Assembly: GCA_001872735.1 (NCBI GenBank) | Contig: MNWT01000019.1 | Span: 1-64,000 of the forward strand | Length of the DNA: 64,000 nt | Reading direction: 5' to 3' | Origin: Verrucomicrobia bacterium CG1_02_43_26 | GTDB lineage: Bacteria; Verrucomicrobiota; Verrucomicrobiia; Opitutales; CG1-02-43-26 | In this document: in pieces, positions 36,554 through 46,944 of the stretch | Numbering within the stretch: position 1 is the first letter of the stretch | How the letters are laid out: each line of letters begins with the position of its first letter | Translations under genes and position numbers: made by a program | The notes under the pieces: model-generated | Database searches by the model: none | What the model saw: only the letters and a program-made list of their open reading frames with translations | Told to the model about the DNA's origin: nothing

Positions 36554-37591
36554 ATGTCTGATCATATAACACACAGCCTTCATACTCAGAACATCGTTGC
36601 CTGCATTTGGGACTTTGATAAAACACTTATTCCCGGATACATGCAAGCGCCTTTGTTTAAGCATTATAACATTGATGTCAAGGCCTTCTGGAAGGAGGTG
36701 AATATGTTGCCCGAACTTTATGGAAAAAGGGGCTGCCATGTCTCTAAAGATACCGTCTACTTAAACCATATCCTGAGCTTTGTTCGCAATGGGCCCATGC
36801 GGGGGCTCAATAACCAGAAACTGTTTGAGCTGGGCTCAGAACTGGAATTCTACCCGGGCTTACCTACCTTTTTCCAGGATCTTCGTAGCGCTATCGAAGC
36901 TAAACCGGAATACGCTAAACATGATATCCGCCTGGAGCACTACATCATCAGTACCGGCCTGGCTCAAATGATCAAGGGGAGCAAAATCGCCCCTTATGTT
37001 GATGGTATCTTTGGTTGTGAGTTTATCGAGGATCCTTTTCCTCCTTACTTCTCCCGTCAAAAGGAGTTTGAGCTCGATCACTTTCCTAAGGAAATTTCGC
37101 AGATCGGTGTCATGGTAGACAATACCATAAAGACGCGTTTCGCTTTCGAGATCAACAAGGGTACTAACAAAAATCCGATTATCGATGTAAACGCAAAAAT
37201 GCGCCACGAGGATCGCCGTATTCCCATTTATAACATGATTTATATTGCCGATGGCCCGAGCGATGTCCCTGTCTTCTCGGTCATAAAACATCAGGGAGGT
37301 AAGACATTTGCTGTCTACGACCCAGATAACGAGGAGGAATTCGCCCAAAATGACGAACTTCTCCAAACACAACGCATCCATGGCTACGGCCCCGCCGATT
37401 ATCGCCCTAAAACTTCTACATCTCAGTGGATCACCCGTCACCTAAGTAAAATATGTGATCGCATCGTAAAGGAGCGCGAGGTGGCCCTCCAAAACAGGGT
37501 AAATGAGCCACCTAAACATATCCATAAAAAGGAGCTGCTGCCTGAGGAAACAGACTCTCCTCATTCTTCCCATCAGCAAAGTCTATTTTAA
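36554..37591 (+). CDS. HAD-superfamily phosphatase-like protein
   Basis: A 345-residue cytoplasmic HAD-fold hydrolase. The nucleophile motif I is [12 protein letters not shown], motif II has the serine or threonine in [13 protein letters not shown], and motif IV is [14 protein letters not shown] helical cap of about 100 residues follows motif I. The substrate is unknown. The C-terminus carries a charged, His-rich tail (residues about 310-345). It diverges from prfA and stands apart from fabD by 102 bases. Confidence 0.8.
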   Translation: MSDHITHSLHTQNIVACIWDFDKTLIPGYMQAPLFKHYNIDVKAFWKEVNMLPELYGKRGCHVSKDTVYLNHILSFVRNGPMRGLNNQKLFELGSELEFYPGLPTFFQDLRSAIEAKPEYAKHDIRLEHYIISTGLAQMIKGSKIAPYVDGIFGCEFIEDPFPPYFSRQKEFELDHFPKEISQIGVMVDNTIKTRFAFEINKGTNKNPIIDVNAKMRHEDRRIPIYNMIYIADGPSDVPVFSVIKHQGGKTFAVYDPDNEEEFAQNDELLQTQRIHGYGPADYRPKTSTSQWITRHLSKICDRIVKEREVALQNRVNEPPKHIHKKELLPEETDSPHSSHQQSLF

Positions 37592-37693
37592 TCAATTTAT
37601 TCAGCGCGGCTTACTTCATTTTTCTTAACAGGAAAACGATCTATCGACACAAAGAAGTTGCCAAATTCCGTTTCATGAGCCAATATCACTCGA

Positions 37694-38605
37694 ATGGCAA
37701 AAGGTATTTTATTTTCCGGACAAGGCGCACAACAAGTCGGCATGGGGCATGAGGTTTACGAAAAAAACCCTATCGCAAAAAAACTCTGGGATCAGGCAAA
37801 TGACATCCTGGGTTTCGATCTCAAGCAAATCTGTTTCAACGGCCCAGAGGATCAACTCACCCAAACCAAAATTTGCCAACCAGCTCTCTACGTCCATGGC
37901 TATGCCCTCTACCAAGTTCTTAAATTGGAGGACGTTCGTGTTGCTTCAGGTCTCAGCTTGGGGGAACTCACCGCACATGCTGCTGCCGGTACCTACGATT
38001 TTGAAACAGGGCTTCGCATAGTAGCCGAGCGTGGTCGCTTAATGCAAGAGGCTTGCGAGGCTTCCAATGGTTCTATGGCCAGTGTTATCGGCGGCAAAAT
38101 AGAGGATATCGAAATCCTCTGTGAGCGTAACGATGTTCAAATCGCTAACTTAAACAGCCCTGGCCAGGTCGTCATTTCGGGCGACAAACAAAAAATTGAA
38201 GCAGCCATTGCAGATGCCGCAAACTTTGAATTCAAACGTGTCATTCCTTTAAATGTTGCCGGTGCCTATCATAGCCGCCTTATGCTGCCAGCGTGCAAAC
38301 CGTTTGAATCTTTCCTAGCAAATATCGAGTTTAAACAGCCTAGAATGCCCGTTTTTTCAAACACAACCGGTGCCGATATCTCAGAACCTGCCAAAATAAA
38401 GGAGGCTCTCGTAAAGCAAATCGTTTCTTCCGTTCGTTGGGAGGAATGTATGCTCAATGCCGCCAAACTTGGTGTAAGTGAATTTTATGAATGCGGACCG
38501 GGCAAGGTCCTCAAAGGGCTTGCCAAACGCATTGATCCGAATATATCGGTCCACTCCGTTAATAATTATGAGGACATTTCGTCCATATGCGCTCAAACCG
38601 TATAA
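37694..38605 (+). CDS. fabD: Malonyl-CoA-ACP transacylase
   Basis: Loads malonyl groups on ACP for fatty acid synthesis. The 303-residue protein starts with LFSGQGAQQVGMG, and has the catalytic serine in ASGLSLGELTAHAAAG and the histidine in VAGAYHSRLM. The final YECGPGKVLKGLAKRI is typical. It is separated from the fabG-acpP-fabF cluster by about 10 kb. lepA follows 20 bases later. Confidence 0.97.
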   Translation: MAKGILFSGQGAQQVGMGHEVYEKNPIAKKLWDQANDILGFDLKQICFNGPEDQLTQTKICQPALYVHGYALYQVLKLEDVRVASGLSLGELTAHAAAGTYDFETGLRIVAERGRLMQEACEASNGSMASVIGGKIEDIEILCERNDVQIANLNSPGQVVISGDKQKIEAAIADAANFEFKRVIPLNVAGAYHSRLMLPACKPFESFLANIEFKQPRMPVFSNTTGADISEPAKIKEALVKQIVSSVRWEECMLNAAKLGVSEFYECGPGKVLKGLAKRIDPNISVHSVNNYEDISSICAQTV

Positions 38606-38625
38606 TATAAGTACATCTATTTTTT

Positions 38626-40428
38626 ATGCAAGACACCGACTATATCAGGAATTTTTGCATCATCGCTCATATCGATCATGGCAAAACGACTTTGTCCGAT
38701 TGCCTTTTGGAAACGACGCAAACGGTCGCCCAGCGCCAAATGAAAGAGCAATTGCTCGACTCTATGGATCTGGAACGAGAAAAGGGGATCACCATCAAGT
38801 GCCACCCTGTTTCCATGTACTACACGGCCAAAAATGGCAAAAAGTATTTGCTCAATTTGATAGACACTCCTGGGCACGTGGACTTCTCCTATGAGGTCTC
38901 CAGAAGCTTGACAGCTTGTGAGGGTGCCTTGTTGCTCGTTGATGCCGCACAGGGCATCGAAGCACAAACAATCGCAAATGCCCACCTGGCAATAGACCAA
39001 GGCTTGGATGTGGTTCCGGTCATTAATAAAATTGACCTCCCAAGCGCTCGCCCAGATGTTATTAAAAAGCAGCTCGAGGATATCTTAGCTATACCAGCAG
39101 ATGATGCCATCTTGGCCAGCGCTAAAAGTCGCATCGGTATCGATGAAATCCTGGAAATGATCGTCCATAAATTTAAGAAGCCTCGCGGCCTGGACTATCC
39201 AGCCACCCGCGCCCTGATCTTCGATTCCAAATTTGATACCTACAAGGGTGTGATCTGTTACGTACGTGTCTTCTCCGGCACCCTCAAAGCAGGTGACGAA
39301 GTCCTCATGATGAGCCATAAGCTCAAAACAATCGTTAAAGAGGTCGGTACATTTGCCCCTCACATGCATAAAGAAGATGCGCTCACTCCAGGCATGGTAG
39401 GTTATGTTGTGACGAATTTAAGAGAAGTATCCGAGATTAAAACAGGGGATACTATTACCCTTACATCGAACCCTGCCAAGGAGATGTTACCCGGTTATAA
39501 AGAAGTGCGCCCCTTAGTATTTAGCGGAATATACCCCCTAGACACCTCTGAATATGTAAAACTTAAAGCGAGTTTAGAGCGACTTCAGCTAAATGACTCC
39601 TCTTTGGTCTTCCAGCCCGAAAGTTCTATAGCCCTTGGATTCGGCTTCAGATGCGGCTTCCTAGGCCTCCTGCACATGGAAATCGTTCAAGAACGTATCC
39701 GCAGAGAGTACGACATAGATATCATAAATACCTATCCCAGCGTAGTTTACAAAGTAACCACCACAGACGGCAGAACCCTAGAGGTAGACAACCCTGCCCA
39801 CCTCCCGGAACCCACTCACATAGCGGAAATCCAGGAGCCCGTCATCCGCGCAAACATCCACACGCCCAATACATACATCGGGGACATCCTAGCCCTGATC
39901 AGTGAAAAGCGCGGCGTCTGCGACCACACCGAAACCATCGATGACACCCGTATTTTACTGGTCTGCAACCTCCCTCTCAACGAAATCCTAGTCGATTTCA
40001 ACGACCGACTAAAGAGCATCACTCGAGGCTACGGCTCTATGGACTACGACATGAGCGGGTACCAAACCGCCAACCTAGTTAAAATGGAGATCATGGTCCA
40101 TGGTGAGCCTGTAGATGCCTTTTCATCTATCGTAGACCGAGACAAAGCAGAGTCCAGGGGTAGAGCTATCTGCGAGCGTCTCAAAGAGCTTCTTCCACGC
40201 CAAATGTTCCAAATCCCAATCCAAGCGGTTGTAGGAAGCAAAGTGCTTGCAAGGGAGACACTAAGCGCTGTGCGTAAGGATGTGACCGCCAAATGCTATG
40301 GTGGAGACATTACGCGGAAGAAGAAGCTTCTAGAGAAGCAGAAGCGCGGGAAAGAGCGTATGAAGCAGATTGGCAAAGTTTCTATTCCGCAAGATGCGTT
40401 TATTAAAATTCTGAAATCTAATACCTAA
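38626..40428 (+). CDS. lepA: Elongation factor 4 (LepA)
   Basis: A ribosomal GTPase that back-translocates tRNA and influences initiation. The 600-residue protein has the GTPase motifs AHIDHGKTTLSD, LIDTPGHVDF and NKIDLPSA, the switch region REKGITIKC, and the LepA-specific C-terminal domain with RKKKLLEKQKRGKERMKQIG. The plus strand of this gene is strongly C-rich from about 39.7 to 40.03 kb and G-rich from about 40.26 kb, so a strand-composition switch occurs inside the gene. lepB starts directly after the stop. Confidence 0.98.
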   Translation: MQDTDYIRNFCIIAHIDHGKTTLSDCLLETTQTVAQRQMKEQLLDSMDLEREKGITIKCHPVSMYYTAKNGKKYLLNLIDTPGHVDFSYEVSRSLTACEGALLLVDAAQGIEAQTIANAHLAIDQGLDVVPVINKIDLPSARPDVIKKQLEDILAIPADDAILASAKSRIGIDEILEMIVHKFKKPRGLDYPATRALIFDSKFDTYKGVICYVRVFSGTLKAGDEVLMMSHKLKTIVKEVGTFAPHMHKEDALTPGMVGYVVTNLREVSEIKTGDTITLTSNPAKEMLPGYKEVRPLVFSGIYPLDTSEYVKLKASLERLQLNDSSLVFQPESSIALGFGFRCGFLGLLHMEIVQERIRREYDIDIINTYPSVVYKVTTTDGRTLEVDNPAHLPEPTHIAEIQEPVIRANIHTPNTYIGDILALISEKRGVCDHTETIDDTRILLVCNLPLNEILVDFNDRLKSITRGYGSMDYDMSGYQTANLVKMEIMVHGEPVDAFSSIVDRDKAESRGRAICERLKELLPRQMFQIPIQAVVGSKVLARETLSAVRKDVTAKCYGGDITRKKKLLEKQKRGKERMKQIGKVSIPQDAFIKILKSNT

Positions 40429-40429
40429 A

Positions 40430-41692
40430 ATGTTTTTTAAAAGTTCCCCGCGTAAAAAGTTGATTAAGCAGGCAGAGACCACTGTTCACCTGGCCAAGAA
40501 GGTTTTGGCTTATAGAAAGGATGTACTCGATCCGGCTGATGTTGAGTCTATCACTCGCCTGAGGGGGGAGTTGTTGAGACTTAAAAAGGATAAGGGGAGT
40601 ACGGGAAAAGCGCTAGAGCAGGCCAATAGAGAGCTGGATAAGGTTTTAAAAAAATGTGGCGGCACAATCTATCCTGTAACGTTCTGGAGCGAGAATGTGG
40701 AAATGATATTGGTCGCCGCGATACTGGCAATCGGGATTAGAGCGTTTTTCTTTCAGCCGTTTGAGATCCCAACGAACTCAATGTACCCCACTTATAATGG
40801 CATGACATCCCAGGTATACACCGCTTCTGATGAGGAACCTGGATTAGCAAAGAGATTTATTCGAGCAATTACGCTTGGTTCAAGCCACTATAATGTTACA
40901 GCGCAGACTGCAGGCCAAGTTAGCATCCCTATCTTTGATAGAAGTGATGCTCTTAATATTGTGCGTTATGAGAAGGTAGGAGGGCGTAAGTGGTTTGGGC
41001 TGTTGCCTGCTGCTATGCGGGAGTATACGCTTTATGTAAACGGCCAGCCGCTAGCTATTAAAGTACCTCTGGAGTTTTCATTGGATGAAACCATCCGCAA
41101 GACGTTTTTCCCAAAGGATTTGACGTTATCAAAAGCCATTACAAGAGCAGCAGAAAGAGGTGAAATCGCTTACTCTCCCCAAGGGCTGATGATTAATACG
41201 AATCAGGCAGTTGAGGAAGGGAAGACCGTCCTTGCCTTTGATCTCCTCGCAGGAGACAAGCTCTTTGTAGACCGTATTACATATCACTTCAAGCGACCTA
41301 AGATCGGGGATCCCTTTGTTTTTCGAACCATAAATGTTCCAGGACTACGAGGAGAGGACAAATACTACATCAAGCGCCTCGTAGGGCTTCCAGGCGACAT
41401 TCTAGAAGTGAAAGAGCCTGTATTATACCGCAACAGCAGTCCCATAGAGGGCGCTGCAGCCTTCAACTACAACGCCAATCTGGAAGGCGAATACAGGGGC
41501 TACGGAGCCGATAGACGCTTAGCTAGTGGACTACAAGAGATCGTGCCAGCGAATAGCTTTTATGCAATGGGCGATAACTCGCACTTCAGCGCAGATAGCC
41601 GCTACTGGGGGTTTGTACCCGAACGGGAAGTTGTAGGCAAGGCTGGATTTGTCTTCTACCCGTTCTCGAAACGCTGGGGATTGGCAAAATAG
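40430..41692 (+). CDS. lepB: Signal peptidase I, long form
   Basis: Cleaves signal peptides of exported proteins at the periplasmic face of the inner membrane. The 420-residue protein has a charged, probably coiled-coil N-terminus of about 80 residues, then the membrane segment (MILVAAILAIGIRAFF), the catalytic serine in PFEIPTNSMYPT (S117) and lysine in YYIKRLVGLPGD, and the late motif GDNSHFSADSRYWGFVP. An insertion of about 150 residues between the serine and the lysine regions makes it much longer than typical LepB. It is one base after lepA, the classical lepA-lepB order. Confidence 0.93.
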   Translation: MFFKSSPRKKLIKQAETTVHLAKKVLAYRKDVLDPADVESITRLRGELLRLKKDKGSTGKALEQANRELDKVLKKCGGTIYPVTFWSENVEMILVAAILAIGIRAFFFQPFEIPTNSMYPTYNGMTSQVYTASDEEPGLAKRFIRAITLGSSHYNVTAQTAGQVSIPIFDRSDALNIVRYEKVGGRKWFGLLPAAMREYTLYVNGQPLAIKVPLEFSLDETIRKTFFPKDLTLSKAITRAAERGEIAYSPQGLMINTNQAVEEGKTVLAFDLLAGDKLFVDRITYHFKRPKIGDPFVFRTINVPGLRGEDKYYIKRLVGLPGDILEVKEPVLYRNSSPIEGAAAFNYNANLEGEYRGYGADRRLASGLQEIVPANSFYAMGDNSHFSADSRYWGFVPEREVVGKAGFVFYPFSKRWGLAK

Positions 41693-41798
41693 CGTAGGAC
41701 CCCATTAATGCTTAATTGTAGCTTATATATTTTTTAGGCATATTCATGGACCAATTACCGATGAAATGGCTACAAAATAGGATTTTACACGCTGTTAT

Positions 41799-41881
41799 CA
41801 CGCCATTTGTTAGGCATTAAAAGGGGTGTTTGTTTCACCTGAAACAAACGTTGGCCGACCAACTGAACATATGAGCACTTA
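41799..41881 (+). repeat. parS-bearing repeat element, copy A
   Basis: This copy starts at CACGCC and ends near CACTTA, aligning nearly without gaps to copy B at a constant offset of 208 bases. About four fifths of the bases agree by eye. The best conserved parts are CACGCCATTT, GCATTAAAA, the core palindrome and GGCCGACCA(A/G)CTGAAC. Confidence 0.75.
41831..41846. other. parS-like site
   Basis: TGTTTCACCTGAAACA, identical to the canonical ParB site TGTTTCACGTGAAACA except for one central base (C instead of G). Confidence 0.7.
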
Positions 41882-42006
41882 AAAGTCGCCTATAGAGTTG
41901 GTTTGATAGTAGCAGAAGGCAATTAATGTTTAACTTCGAGTTATCTATTTTTTGAAAATATCTATAGATAATCGATTCATTAAACAGATAAGAAAACAGC
42001 ATTTAA

Positions 42007-42089
42007 CACGCCATTTTTTAGCATTAAAAAGGAGGGTTTGTTCCACCTGAAACAAAGAATGGCCGACCAGCTGAACGTAAGATCACTAG
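42007..42089 (+). repeat. parS-bearing repeat element, copy B
   Basis: Second copy in direct orientation. It keeps GGCCGACCAGCTGAAC and ends GTAAGATCACTA, a block also seen in part next to copy C (GAACGTAAGTTCACTA). Identical spacing in all three copies argues for selection on the whole element rather than on the core alone. Confidence 0.75.
42039..42054. other. parS-like site
   Basis: TGTTCCACCTGAAACA, one central base from the ParB consensus TGTTNCACGTGAAACA. It has the same central CC as the other two sites. Confidence 0.7.
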
Positions 42090-42239
42090 ATCGCGGACTG
42101 AGAAATTATTTTGCTAAATAAAAGGAAACTATTTTTTGCTCGAGCTGCGTAAAAAATAATCTTTTTGTGAGGCCTTGTGTGTGATAATGTAGTTGCTTTG
42201 TTTATCTATGTTTGGCAATTTAACAGTTGTGTGGAAGTT

Positions 42240-43466
42240 ATGAGCGGAGAAAGTGACTCTAGCCTTACGAGTGAGCGTGAGGAAAAAAAACCTGTTCAGG
42301 ACTTAGAAATTAAGGACGCGAGCCTTATTTTTAACTCAATTTGGCAAGAGCTTGCCATGGAAGCAGGCGGGGAGCAGCACCTAAAATTCTCTAAGGAGAT
42401 ATTTTGGCTCAACGGCGCTCCAGGCGCGGGGAAGGGCACCCATACCAAGTTTATCATGAAGTACAAGGAATTGTACGAAGCGCCGATAGTTGTGAGCGAG
42501 CTGTTAAAAAGCGAAGAGGCACGCAAGCGTATGGATGCCGGTATTTTGGCGGGGGACAAGGAAGTGATTAATCTTGTGCTGCGTAAACTATTGGATCCGA
42601 TTTATGAAGATGGTGCGATTGTGGACGGGTATCCAAGGACGATGGTTCAAGTGGAGTGTTTGAAACTGTTTCATAATAAATTAAGCGCTATAAGAGCGCA
42701 GAAGTTGGCTAAATCCGGACAGACGGAGATCAAGATGCCACATTTTCATATTGTTGTTTTATTTATTGATGAAGATGAGAGTGTGAAGCGGCAATTGCAC
42801 CGTGGCCAGCTAGCCAAGGAGCATAACGATAAAGTAAAAAGCTCCGGGATGGGTGAATTGATCAGTGTGCGCAACACAGACATGGATGCCACAGCGGCTA
42901 GAAATCGCTACCGGACGTTTAAAGAAGTTACGTACGATTCCCTAAAATCGCTTCAAAAAGTATTTCACTACCACTATATCAACGCGCACGGTTCTATTAA
43001 AGAAATTCAAGATAGGATTATTGAAGAGTTGCAATACCAAAGCTCCTTAGAGCTTGCCCAAAAAACGTTTGACAGCCTAACCGTTATTCCCATTGCTACG
43101 GATATTGTGAGACACGCGCGCCAACAGTTGGTAAAGCGACTGGACGACTATCAAGCAAACCACAAAGAGTTGTTTGATAAAGTGATTTCTTACATAAAAA
43201 TGAAGTTTATGCCGATTATCAAACGGCATGCTATTTCTGGGTTCGCGTCCGTGAATACAGAAGATACCTTGTTTGACGAATCGATTGCGTTGGCGATGTT
43301 GATTGATATTTTCTCTGAGCGCGGGTACCATGTTTCGGTCGATGTGAGACGCGAAGAAGTACCAACGAATGTGGATCTCAAGACAGGTAAGATCACCTGC
43401 ACACTAAAAAAGGTATATCGTGTGAATGTAAAATTTGGCGGATCCGTTATTCGTAGAGGCCGGTAA
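42240..43466 (+). CDS. Large adenylate-kinase-like protein
   Basis: About 408 residues. The N-terminal half is a nucleoside monophosphate kinase: P-loop WLNGAPGAGKGTHTKF, the NMP-binding PIVVSELLKSEEARKRMDAG and the IVDGYPRTMVQVECLKL block. The rest of the lid and phosphate-binding regions are altered, and a C-terminal domain of about 160 residues is not recognised. It is nearly twice the usual adenylate kinase length. The substrate may therefore not be AMP. I chose the ATG at 42240, which has a GGAAG just upstream; a GTG at 42177 would add 21 residues. It follows the parS-like spacer. Confidence 0.75.
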   Translation: MSGESDSSLTSEREEKKPVQDLEIKDASLIFNSIWQELAMEAGGEQHLKFSKEIFWLNGAPGAGKGTHTKFIMKYKELYEAPIVVSELLKSEEARKRMDAGILAGDKEVINLVLRKLLDPIYEDGAIVDGYPRTMVQVECLKLFHNKLSAIRAQKLAKSGQTEIKMPHFHIVVLFIDEDESVKRQLHRGQLAKEHNDKVKSSGMGELISVRNTDMDATAARNRYRTFKEVTYDSLKSLQKVFHYHYINAHGSIKEIQDRIIEELQYQSSLELAQKTFDSLTVIPIATDIVRHARQQLVKRLDDYQANHKELFDKVISYIKMKFMPIIKRHAISGFASVNTEDTLFDESIALAMLIDIFSERGYHVSVDVRREEVPTNVDLKTGKITCTLKKVYRVNVKFGGSVIRRGR

Positions 43467-43488
43467 GGTAGTAGAGAAAGCAGATTAA

Positions 43489-44910
<1,422 letters not shown>

Positions 44911-44967
44911 GCTATTGCGGGCAAGGTAAAATAATTCTGCCTTGGAATTTATAAGCGGAAGGTCATA

Positions 44968-46809
44968 ATGCAGGTAATGGGCATCCTCTTAAAACTGAAA
45001 GAAAATTTTGGCCAGATTTGGAAAACAGGTGCCTCGGACGCCCGCGTTCTGAAACAAGTTTTCCCCTTTTTCTTTTTAGATGACAGGAAGTTGCGCTTTC
45101 GCTACTTGATTTCATTTATATTAGTAATCGCAACGATGCTACTGAATGCCGGTACGCCCTTGGTGTTAAAAGTCGCTGTCGAAAAACTGACCTCGATTGA
45201 TAATAGTACGGGAGTATCAATCCTTTCCGTATTGTTAGCTTACGGGATAATATGGACGTTGAGCCGGGTAGTGGTGTATTTACGTGAAATGGTATCTGAG
45301 CGTGCGATTGCCAGAAGTATGCGGCTATTGAGCATACGGATTTTCGAACATTTGCATGAACTTTCCATGCGGTTCCATTTAGAGAGAAGAACCGGGGGGA
45401 TTGTCAGTGCCATTGATAAAGCACAAGCGGCGGTGCCAGAAATCATATGGGGCCTATTTTTCACCGTCATACCAACGTTAATAGAAGTATTCATTGCGAT
45501 GTCGATATTGACGTATTTATACGGTTTTACCTATGGGTGGTTGCTGTTGGTGGTGATCCTGACCTATATACTGTTTAGCCTGTATGGGATGGAGTGGGCG
45601 TTGAAGGCGCAGAATGAGTTTAACAAACATCACTTGGCGGCGAGTTCGCGAATCGTTGATAGTTTGTTGAATTTTGAGACGGTAAAATACTTTACGAACC
45701 AAGAGCACGAGTATGCTGTCTGCGATAATGTTTTACATAAAAGAGAATTAGCTGAAGCGAGTTACAGTATACGAGCAGAAATGATTCATGCCATACAAGG
45801 CCTTATTATAGGTACGGGACTAACGATTTTCACGGTGATGACCGGCCTAGGGGTCATGCGCGGAACGCTTAATATATCTGACTTTGTATTAGTAAACGGA
45901 TATGTATTACAATTTGTACGCCCGCTAGACTTTTTTGGGTGGATTTTCAGGAATTTGAGAAAGCAACTGACCGACCTAAAACTTGTTATGAAGTTGATGG
46001 ATGTTGAGCCGGAAATTATCGATAAACCCGGAGCTAAAGAGCTAATAATAGACGAAGCTAAAATTGAGTTTAAGGATGTTTATTTTGGTTATGATAAACG
46101 GAGGCCGATTTTAAAAGGCGTAAGCTTTGCGGTGCCAGAAAACCATACCATTGCGATTGTGGGACCGACAGGAGCCGGGAAGTCAACGATATCGAGGTTG
46201 CTCTTTCGCTTCTATGATTGTACGGCCGGAAGTGTGCTGGTGGGCGGCGAAGACGTAAGAGACGTGACGCAACAGTCGTTACAAAGGCTTATCGGGATTG
46301 TGCCACAAGACACGGTTTTGTTTAATAATACGTTACGCTATAATATTGGCTACGGTAAGCCAAACGCGACTGCAGAAGAAATTGAAAAAGCAGCAGAGCT
46401 CGCGCATTTAATACCCTTTATCAACACACTACCGGACGGCTTTGATACGATTGTCGGCGAACGGGGATTGAAGCTTTCCGGCGGGGAAAAGCAACGGGTA
46501 TCCATTGCGCGCGTTCTTCTGAAACAGCCCAAGATATATATATTTGACGAAGCGACCTCCGCCCTCGATACGAAGACGGAGCAGCTCATTCAAGAGAACA
46601 TATGGGAAATTGCCCATGGTACGACTACTTTGATTATTGCGCACCGGCTATCCACAATTGTCCACGCTAACGAGATTTTGGTATTGGACGATGGGCTTGT
46701 TGCGGAACGCGGTACCCATAATGAGTTGATACAGCAAGGCGGCCTCTATGCAAACCTGTGGGAAAAGCAGATACAAGGGGAAGTGATCGAGGAAGAGCTC
46801 GAGAGTTAG
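44968..46809 (+). CDS. Atm1/HMT1-type ABC exporter (fused permease and ATPase)
   Basis: A 613-residue half-transporter: six membrane segments in the first 340 residues, then an ATPase domain with Walker A VGPTGAGKSTISRLL, signature LSGGEKQRVSIARVLL, Walker B IYIFDEATSALD and the switch LIIAHRLSTI. The region DSLLNFETVKYFTNQEHE is a hallmark of the Atm1 family, which in mitochondria and bacteria export glutathione-linked sulfur or metal conjugates. The substrate here is not proven. A Shine-Dalgarno GGAAGG precedes the start. It follows eno by 57 bases. Confidence 0.87.
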   Translation: MQVMGILLKLKENFGQIWKTGASDARVLKQVFPFFFLDDRKLRFRYLISFILVIATMLLNAGTPLVLKVAVEKLTSIDNSTGVSILSVLLAYGIIWTLSRVVVYLREMVSERAIARSMRLLSIRIFEHLHELSMRFHLERRTGGIVSAIDKAQAAVPEIIWGLFFTVIPTLIEVFIAMSILTYLYGFTYGWLLLVVILTYILFSLYGMEWALKAQNEFNKHHLAASSRIVDSLLNFETVKYFTNQEHEYAVCDNVLHKRELAEASYSIRAEMIHAIQGLIIGTGLTIFTVMTGLGVMRGTLNISDFVLVNGYVLQFVRPLDFFGWIFRNLRKQLTDLKLVMKLMDVEPEIIDKPGAKELIIDEAKIEFKDVYFGYDKRRPILKGVSFAVPENHTIAIVGPTGAGKSTISRLLFRFYDCTAGSVLVGGEDVRDVTQQSLQRLIGIVPQDTVLFNNTLRYNIGYGKPNATAEEIEKAAELAHLIPFINTLPDGFDTIVGERGLKLSGGEKQRVSIARVLLKQPKIYIFDEATSALDTKTEQLIQENIWEIAHGTTTLIIAHRLSTIVHANEILVLDDGLVAERGTHNELIQQGGLYANLWEKQIQGEVIEEELES

Positions 46810-46944
46810 TTCCCTGGTTGAATCATTTTCCGAGTCTAAAAAAGCATAAGGATACGACTTGCTTTATTTTGGCTATCTATTATTATTTTTATGAAAATAG
46901 TACATGTCTTCAATTGGGACATAAAAAAGTAATAAAATATAACC

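Larger units (their letters stand above)
41693..42239. other. Long spacer with duplicated parS-like elements
   Basis: This non-coding spacer of about 550 bases holds two copies of a roughly 83-base element, 208 bases apart, each with a parS-like core. The flanks also look partly duplicated (both copies are preceded by ATTAATG and by a TATNTATTTTTT stretch). I see no exact DnaA box, no RNA gene and no terminator. An AT-rich stretch at 42101-42165 precedes the next gene. Confidence 0.75.

Noticed and set aside
36860-37441. 193-codon antisense frame within the HAD gene
   Set aside because: The plus-strand protein has ordered HAD motifs; the antisense product has none and no ribosome-binding site.
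46859-46886. TTGCTT-16-TATTAT as promoter of the unknown gene at 46945
   Set aside because: The -35 box matches only three of six positions and spacing is short; other AT-rich choices are equally good.
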